This document shows, in pieces, positions 58,471 through 64,000 of a DNA stretch of 64,000 bases (position 1 is the stretch's first letter; each line of letters begins with the position of its first letter). The notes beneath the pieces are model-generated. The model worked only from the letters and a program-made list of their open reading frames with translations, was not told where the DNA came from and made no database searches. Where the stretch lies: contig NOKP01000001.1 in NCBI GenBank assembly GCA_002682825.1, positions 4,777,296 to 4,841,295 of the forward strand, in the 5' to 3' direction. Both the position numbers and the translations under genes were made by a program. Source of the DNA: Neonectria sp. B-13 (taxonomy: Eukaryota; Ascomycota; Sordariomycetes; Hypocreales; Nectriaceae).

Positions 58471-59036
58471 CCACATACTCGCGCGATATCTTCTTCTAAA
58501 GCCTTTTTTTCCTGTACTTATACTTTGGGCACCCATACGGCCATCTATGAAGGGTTTGGGTATGGTTGGAGGACCATGACGGCTGCCACCAAGGTGGATG
58601 GCAGATCGTGGTTGGAGTTTTGGCGTCTGATTGTTTGTGTGTGTGGATTAGGGAGATGCGGAGGGATCCAAGTACAACGTGGATGGGAAGATCGTTGTAT
58701 TTTGGAGGCAAGTGTGGCGGCACCTGTGTTAGTAGGCAGGCACCTAGGTGGGTATTAACGACCAACTTCTTATGAATTGTCACTCGACGACCTTCGTGTT
58801 TCCTTCCTTTGGGTGCGATGGGTCGTTGGTGGAGGCGGTCTCTCTCGCTCCTTACCAACGACACGCATCTCCTGGACTACCAATGCGAGGCTTTTGTCGT
58901 CACTTATGGTTACATCTCCATCAAACCGCTTCTCGGATCACTAGATTTATCTCAGATCCGCTCATCCTTCCCAGTTGAATATTAGCATCGTTTACAAGCC
59001 TGGATGCTCTCCTAGATCAACACAGCGATTGCCACG
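58471..59036. other. Intergenic: glutaredoxin 3' flank and F-box-like gene promoter
   Basis: 566 bp without recognisable coding sequence or RNA gene. Confidence 0.5.
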
Positions 59037-60154
59037 ATGCCTCGGCTCGACGACTTCACTCTGCTCATCATTGCGGATAACGTGGACCTTAATACTTTCT
59101 TTGTTCTTCGCAAAGTTCCCGTGCGTTTCTTTGTGTCGATTTTCTCCTCCTCGCCAATTGTTAACGTCTCGCGCAGATTTTCAGGCCGCTCCTGAGGCGA
59201 TACCACAGAAGCGTCGTCAGAAACATCCACAAATCGTTTACTCTACCTATCGGAGGCGGAACGCAACGGTTCATTCTCGCTCCGTCCATCAAACGGAAGC
59301 CTGTTTGCTGGCTACGCCAGCCCATATCGGCAGACCACTTTGCTTCCCTGTTTGTTGTGAGGAGACGCGAGTTGGAGATCAGGGCGATGCTAGATGGGGG
59401 TTTCTTTGGCACGAGGCCGGACGCCTCCTGGCCATCGCTGCTAGATGCCGCTCACCGGAAGAAACTGAGGGACATTCTCAAAGAGGCTTTGTACCGGTGC
59501 GATGCGCTTGCGGACCTGGAAGCGGTGGTGCTCTCCAAAGACTACGAAATAGTGCCGGTCGCGGATTATGACAACCTCCAATATATCCCGGCCTACAGCG
59601 CAGAGAACCTGCTTTGTGTTGGCTTTTCTGACCTTCAGGTGGAAGAGCATCTCACAATACCGCCTCCCACACACACCCTGCAGGAAGTCCGGTATGAAAC
59701 GCGTTGCCATCAACGTGCTTACATCAGGTCGCTTCAGGACGAACAGTTGTTCGGCCTCTACGCACTTTGTTTCATGTCAACACTGGGCCGGCGATCCCGG
59801 ACATAGCAGCCCAACGTCGGCGCAGATACAGTGAAAGAATACTACTTCGCCGAGACGATTCTCCGCCACGGCAGCTGGTTCCTTTACGCGCACGTCCGAG
59901 GCTACCTGGAGCGCAACGTGCATGGGGAGGCTCTGGTCAAGGTGACAAGCTGGGACGGATAGATGACGACACAGGGACGCGACGGAGCACAGGAAGACCT
60001 CCTCGTGACTTTGACCAGCGAGCTTTTGAGGCGGTTCCGGTAGGGCGAGGCCGACTTGGAGCGGGAGGTGTTGCTGCGGGTAGACGAGATGGTCAAAGGG
60101 CCGCAGCACGTGAGGCCGGTGACGTTTATGTTTGCGACTATTCCGTACTTGTGA
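59037..60154 (+). pseudogene. F-box-like gene with three in-frame TAG codons
   Basis: Two exons, 59037-59120 and 59177-60154 (56-nt intron, donor GTGCGT, acceptor GCGCAG), keep one frame to a TGA at 60152-60154, 353 codons before it. Internal TAGs lie at 59804, 59960 and 60041; conventional translation stops at the first (237 aa). The N-terminus has an F-box-like pattern (MPRLDDFTLLIIADNVDLNT, then FFVLRKVP joined to IFRPLLRRYHRSVVRNIHKS). The middle has two-strand/helix regions such as RKKLRDILKEALYRCDALAD. After the first TAG the frame still reads like protein (DTVKEYYFAETILRHGSWFL, LLVTLTSELLRRFR, LEREVLLRVDEMVKGPQHV). F-box proteins recruit targets to SCF ubiquitin ligases. It may be a recent pseudogene or a gene completed by UAG-to-UGG RNA editing. 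The family call is tentative. Confidence 0.65.
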
Positions 60155-60760
60155 GGAGAGGAGCAGAGACCCGTTGTTCTTGCGGCCTTTCTTTGGATCG
60201 TGATTGTTGCGGAGTCAGGCTGTGGTCTTGGGTTGCGGGGAATTTGGGCATCAGCGAAATATCGATCACAGTGTCTGTCTGTCTGCCTGTCTGTCTGTCT
60301 GAGATGCGACCGGAAGGACAGCTGATAGAAGATACCTCGTATTAGAACTGCACCAAATACAGCGAGTTTATCTTGGGCTGCTTAGCAACTGCCCTTCACC
60401 GGCTTTGCAATCTCCATAACCATGTAAGTCTTTGAAGAGGCCGGTTGCACCGTCCCGTGCCGTCCCGCCAGTCTAAGAGATTAGGTGCAGGACGCTATAC
60501 TCATCAGAACTAGGAAACCAGCCGCAAAGAAGAAAACGAGAGCAGGTTGTTATCAGCTATCAGAGCCCTACCACGGTAACTATTACAATGGCCCCCAACT
60601 GACCAAGCCCTTGCCTAACCCGTTGCACCCTCGCATCAGCGTGCCCGCTCAGTTTTGGCCCCCATCGAGGGCGGCTATGTGAGTAGTATATATGGCCACT
60701 CCGCCACGTCACTGTGGGTGGTCCTTTCTGCCAATCTTCGATTCTGCTCTCACTGTCAAG
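60155..60760. other. Intergenic with a (GTCT)n repeat
   Basis: 606 bp. Contains GTCT/GCCT tetranucleotides at 60271-60301 and the promoter of the 60761 gene. No gene recognised. Confidence 0.55.
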
Positions 60761-61840
60761 ATGAGGCTCTCGTCACTCGTCCTGGCAACCGCGGCGCTGC
60801 TCCCGGGCACCGCCCAAGGCGTCCCTACGCACCAGTTCGACCAGTTCTTCCCCGGCTGGGACGATTACTTGCAAGGCATCATCCACAACGACTGCCAGCG
60901 AGACTACGACTTCTACAAGACGGGCCGGATCAACGCCACGGCAAGTGCCTCGTCACGCGTCACCCCGCTCATCAACTGCATCCTCAACCAGTTCCCCGAG
61001 TTCCGCAAGGCCGAGCTCGCCGCCAGCGCCGTGATCCTCGGCCTCCTGCCCATGATCCTGCAGAGCCTCGGCAGCACCACCGCCGAGACGGCGCTGCTGG
61101 GCCGCCGCCGTCCGTTGCTGGCGCTGCTCCTGGCCGCCGGGAGCCCGGCCGTGAACGTGGCCCGGGGCAGCGAGATCGCCGAGACGCTGGCCAAGTTCGT
61201 CGAGGTGGCTGACACGCCCGACGCAATCCCCGGCATTCAGCTTGCCCTTCTGAACCCGCACCTGCGGCCGCTCATCAGCTTCTTGGAGTACCTGCTCGTT
61301 GGCGGCGCCGTAGCCAACGTGGTGCACCTGACGTACCGGCTGGGCGTCAACGCCATCGTGGGCTTCTCGCCCGAGACCATCTTCATGCTGCCGCTGTGGG
61401 CGTTCCTCGCCATCGTGATCCACGTGGGAGGGCTCCTCGTCCTGGGCATACGCGTCAAGGCCCAGGGTGCGAGCGGAGGCAAGCACCACGCCGAGCAGCA
61501 GAAGGCGTCCGGGTTCCCGCCGTGGGTTCTGGACGAGTTCATCCCCTGCGCGTTCCAGCCGCCCAAGTTCCTGCAATATCGCAAGGAAACCATCTGGTTC
61601 CCCGTGCTGTCGTGGTTCCTGAACTTGGGCGTGCTCGCCCACATCGTCCTCGGCACACTGGTGCTGTCCAGCCTGCTCTTCTTCAGCGTCAAGGACGCCG
61701 TGGTCATAGTTGCGAGGTTTGCGGCCAGCGCCATAGTGTGCAGGACCGTTGTGCGGATTGAATTGGCGGGTATGACTGAGAGGATGAGATACCGCGGTCT
61801 GAATGAGCGTTGCGACGAGGAGGTTGAACTTACTATGTGA
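60761..61840 (+). CDS. Integral membrane protein of unknown function with signal peptide
   Basis: Single exon, 359 aa. The signal peptide is MRLSSLVLATAALLPGTAQG. A short lumenal part carries HNDCQRDYDFYKTGR and one Asn-X-Thr site. At least five hydrophobic segments follow: AASAVILGLLPMILQSL, PLLALLLAAGSPAV, LISFLEYLLVGGAVANVVHL, IFMLPLWAFLAIVIHVGGLLV and VLAHIVLGTLVLSSLLFFSV. I know of no named family; the layout resembles fungal lineage-specific hypothetical membrane proteins. I chose the ATG at 60761 because it directly precedes the signal peptide. The coding region is very G+C-rich in third positions. A long antisense frame here is a shadow. Confidence 0.8.
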   Translation: MRLSSLVLATAALLPGTAQGVPTHQFDQFFPGWDDYLQGIIHNDCQRDYDFYKTGRINATASASSRVTPLINCILNQFPEFRKAELAASAVILGLLPMILQSLGSTTAETALLGRRRPLLALLLAAGSPAVNVARGSEIAETLAKFVEVADTPDAIPGIQLALLNPHLRPLISFLEYLLVGGAVANVVHLTYRLGVNAIVGFSPETIFMLPLWAFLAIVIHVGGLLVLGIRVKAQGASGGKHHAEQQKASGFPPWVLDEFIPCAFQPPKFLQYRKETIWFPVLSWFLNLGVLAHIVLGTLVLSSLLFFSVKDAVVIVARFAASAIVCRTVVRIELAGMTERMRYRGLNERCDEEVELTM

Positions 61841-62087
61841 TTGAATGAGACCAGTGACTACTGGGGGCTTAATGTCTACTTGTCGAGCTGAAAACTCGGT
61901 ACAACTAGAGAAGCTGGCAAGTCGAAAGAAGCACTGCACTCTAGGAATGAATAGACAGGCAGACGTGAGATTACAGAGACGTTTGATGACATGTACGATT
62001 TATCAGTCCCAACCAAGACCAATCCGGCAAAGATGCCGAATAAACGACAACACTACACTAACTAACCAGTACCTCCGTGTTACATGC

Positions 62088-64000
62088 TCACCACAGCTCG
62101 CAAACGGGCTCCTTTTTCGGGCAGTTGAAGGCCTTGTTGAACTCCGCCGAGTTCTGCAACGCCAGCTTGATCCTCGCGGGATTCGGGCTGTGGGGATCCA
62201 CCTCCAACAGCGCAAGTGCACGCGACGCTGGCATGTTCTGGCACCAGGACTGCCCCCACTTGAGGAAGAACAGTTGCTCATGCGTGAACTTGTCCAGGCC
62301 CGGCAAGTCCTTTGCCTCGCCCTTCTCGCTCAGCCACTTCTTCCATGCGATGAAGCTCGAGACAACGCCGCCAGCGTCGGCAATGTTCTCGCTCAGTGTA
62401 AGCTGTCCGTTCACATGGACCTGGGTCCCGTTGGGGGCCGTCACCGTGAACTTGTTGTACTGCTCAACGAAGCACTCCGTCTTGTTGGTGAATGCCTCGA
62501 TGGTGCTATCGTCCCACCACTTCGTCATGTTGCCCGTTGCGTCGTATTGTCGCCCCCTGTTGTCGAACCCATGCGTGATCTCGTGGCCCACGATGCTGCC
62601 CATGCCGCCGAACAGAAGGTACGATGGAAAATCGACGTCGTACAGGGGGAACTGCTGGATCCCAGCCAACATGACCACCTCGTTCTTCGATGGGCTGTGA
62701 TACGCGTTGGCCTCGAGGGTGCTCATTACGAACTGACCCTTGCTCGCCGGCACTCCGAGGCTCGCCCACTTCTTGGCAACAGCCGACTTGGCGAGAGTCA
62801 GGGCGTTGAATGCGTGTGTCGAAGTGATATTGGCATCCGCATAGTACTCCTGTAGCTTGATCGGGTCCACCGCGTCTGGGTCTGTGGGGAGTCCGATCTT
62901 GACAGCCATGCGGCGGACTTTGTCAGCGGCAACCTTCTTCGTTTCCTCAGTAACCCAGTCTCTACTCTCGAGTCGCTCGGTAAAGGCCTCCTTGAGAGTT
63001 TTGAGAATCTCGCCCGTCAAGTTCTTAGCTTCAGGAGGAAAGTTCTTGTCCACGAAGAAGCGGGCACTGAGCCATGTTAGACCACTAGGGCCGATCAAGT
63101 TTGACGCGGTCTCGTCAGCGGCAATCCAGGCAACGCCGCTGTCGACGAAGGACACGCATCGTCTCCAGCGAGGGACCGGGCTCTCGGGGTCAGCGCCGCT
63201 CTGCTTCTTGAGGAACTCGTTATAGGCGTTGGTCTCCTCGGATTCGATATAGGGTGAGAGCGTGGAAATGGCCTTCCAGATGAAGAAGGTCTCGATGACC
63301 TCGGCTGGGGTCTCGGAGATGGCCAGAGATAGGTTTCCGTAGTAGCTCGCGGAGGGGAAGCCTATTCTCTCGGGCACGTAGCCCTCGGGAGCCAACTGGC
63401 TGATGACGTACTCGTAGTTGAGGTTCTCGGCGATTGACTGGACTTCGGCCAAGCTATAGAAGCGTGGTTCGGCCAGCGCCTCTTCCGCTGCCGCAGCTGC
63501 TGCAGCTTCACCTAGCGTCTTCTGCAGAAGCGCCGAAGATGCCATAAGTTTGGCAGCCTGCTTGACGGTGATGTTGTCCGGGTGCACGGAAGAAATGAGG
63601 GTCGCGGCGAGCTCAATCCACTCGATCTGACCTTCCTCGGTGGTGGGAATATCGGATTTTGTTGGCGCGCTGATGATGATATTCATCTCTTCAGGGTTGT
63701 AGAAGTTCTGGAACTGTGCAATTCTCTGAAATGTCTCAATGCCAAGGCTCTCGAACAAAGTCAAAGTCTTGCCCATCGCATCGTAAGTGTAACTAGACGT
63801 CGCATTGGCGGGGAATGTGTTGACGACCGACTTCACAAATGCGGCCAGGGGCTTGAGTCCTTGTTCTTCGATGGTTGTATAGTCCGTGCAAACACCGTAC
63901 GCTTTCTGGAGCTTGGCGAAGTTCTTCTTGTCGGCCTTGGCCTGTTCCTCGGTGAGGTCCACTGTAATCCAACCAGCGTCTGAGCCGGTAGGATAGGGTC
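62088..64000 (-). CDS. M13 (neprilysin/endothelin-converting-enzyme type) metallopeptidase, 5' end missing
   Basis: The frame is open to the window edge. At least 636 residues are present and the N-terminus (signal or anchor) lies outside. It is a zinc endopeptidase acting on oligopeptides at the cell surface or outside. The zinc motif is HEITH in GSIVGHEITHGFDNRGRQYD. The third zinc ligand, Glu, is in LSENIADAGGV. The C-terminal cap has PVCELW in place of the usual CxVW. The substrate-backbone motif usually written NAFY/NAYY-xP reads NAYHSPSKNE here, with His replacing an aromatic residue. The C-terminal block ALLEVDPHSPNPARIKLALQ and NSAEFNKAFNCP is typical of the family. The upstream in-frame sequence YPTGSDAGWITVDLTEEQAK shows that translation continues past the edge. 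Confidence 0.92.
   Translation of the reverse strand, partial: PYPTGSDAGWITVDLTEEQAKADKKNFAKLQKAYGVCTDYTTIEEQGLKPLAAFVKSVVNTFPANATSSYTYDAMGKTLTLFESLGIETFQRIAQFQNFYNPEEMNIIISAPTKSDIPTTEEGQIEWIELAATLISSVHPDNITVKQAAKLMASSALLQKTLGEAAAAAAAEEALAEPRFYSLAEVQSIAENLNYEYVISQLAPEGYVPERIGFPSASYYGNLSLAISETPAEVIETFFIWKAISTLSPYIESEETNAYNEFLKKQSGADPESPVPRWRRCVSFVDSGVAWIAADETASNLIGPSGLTWLSARFFVDKNFPPEAKNLTGEILKTLKEAFTERLESRDWVTEETKKVAADKVRRMAVKIGLPTDPDAVDPIKLQEYYADANITSTHAFNALTLAKSAVAKKWASLGVPASKGQFVMSTLEANAYHSPSKNEVVMLAGIQQFPLYDVDFPSYLLFGGMGSIVGHEITHGFDNRGRQYDATGNMTKWWDDSTIEAFTNKTECFVEQYNKFTVTAPNGTQVHVNGQLTLSENIADAGGVVSSFIAWKKWLSEKGEAKDLPGLDKFTHEQLFFLKWGQSWCQNMPASRALALLEVDPHSPNPARIKLALQNSAEFNKAFNCPKKEPVCELW

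Noticed and set aside
36589..60154. UAG reassigned to an amino acid
   Set aside because: Four well-supported genes in the window end normally at TAG (pre7, rib4, sil1 and glutaredoxin).
60953..61939. 328-codon antisense open frame over the 60761 membrane protein
   Set aside because: Gln/His/Arg-rich shadow of a third-position G+C-rich gene; the sense frame has a signal peptide and membrane segments.
61845..62855. 336-codon plus-strand open frame
   Set aside because: It runs antisense to the M13 peptidase, whose HEITH and ENIADAGG motifs prove the minus strand is coding.

Overview
This window looks like nuclear DNA of a filamentous ascomycete, most likely a Sordariomycete. That placement is an inference from gene content, intron style and compact housekeeping genes; no marker fixes a species. 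Introns are short (about 47-120 nt), with GTRNGT-like donors, CTAAC/CTGAC-like branch points and YAG acceptors. I could build 17 gene models: 16 with a substantial coding case, plus one small secreted-protein candidate. There are two very gene-poor stretches (about 9.6 kb and 8.2 kb), one 100-N assembly gap, and no convincing tRNA, rRNA, transposon or CRISPR.

Layout. 1-4.4 kb: an HSP30-type small heat-shock gene and an RRM+YTH m6A-reader gene, both on the minus strand. 4.4-14.1 kb: a gene desert with small tandem repeats. 14-21.3 kb: proteasome beta-6 (minus) diverging from the large PI 4-kinase STT4 (plus). 21.6-23.7 kb: a five-exon CDF metal transporter (minus), convergent with STT4. 23.7-31.9 kb: a second desert that ends in a pyrimidine-rich leader for a disordered 925-aa protein of unknown function. 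35-40 kb: lumazine synthase (minus) diverging from a MutL homologue of the Mlh2/human-PMS1 type. 42.9 kb: assembly gap. 43.5-47 kb: a TRP-like (Pkd2/spray-type) membrane protein. 47.9-53.7 kb: REX1 exonuclease (minus), a Mis18/Yippee-domain coiled-coil protein (plus), and a SET-MYND protein (minus) that is tail-to-tail with it. 54-55.3 kb: SIL1. 56.5-60.2 kb: a small secreted protein candidate, a membrane-anchored monothiol glutaredoxin, and an F-box-like gene with internal TAG codons. 60.8-64 kb: a secreted/multi-pass membrane protein and a 5'-truncated M13 (neprilysin-type) metallopeptidase.

The genes are mostly independent housekeeping functions: protein quality control (HSP30, proteasome, SIL1), RNA metabolism (YTH, REX1), phosphoinositide and ion transport (STT4, CDF, TRP-like), riboflavin synthesis, and DNA repair and centromere functions. 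I see no biosynthetic cluster.

The most interesting observation is that two gene models are interrupted in frame only by TAG codons. The MutL gene has one TAG followed by 230 open codons. The F-box gene has three TAGs, and coding-like sequence continues in the same frame. TAG is an ordinary terminator elsewhere in the window (proteasome beta-6, lumazine synthase, SIL1, glutaredoxin), so the code is not reassigned. In Sordariomycetes, sexual-stage A-to-I mRNA editing is known to turn UAG into UGG and restore such genes. The MutL TAG also sits in a 7-nt loop closed by a 4-bp stem, with the adenosine at loop position 3 after U. This copies the geometry of a tRNA anticodon loop with A34, the natural substrate of the Tad2-Tad3 deaminase. 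It is a testable candidate for editing-dependent expression of a meiosis-related repair protein.
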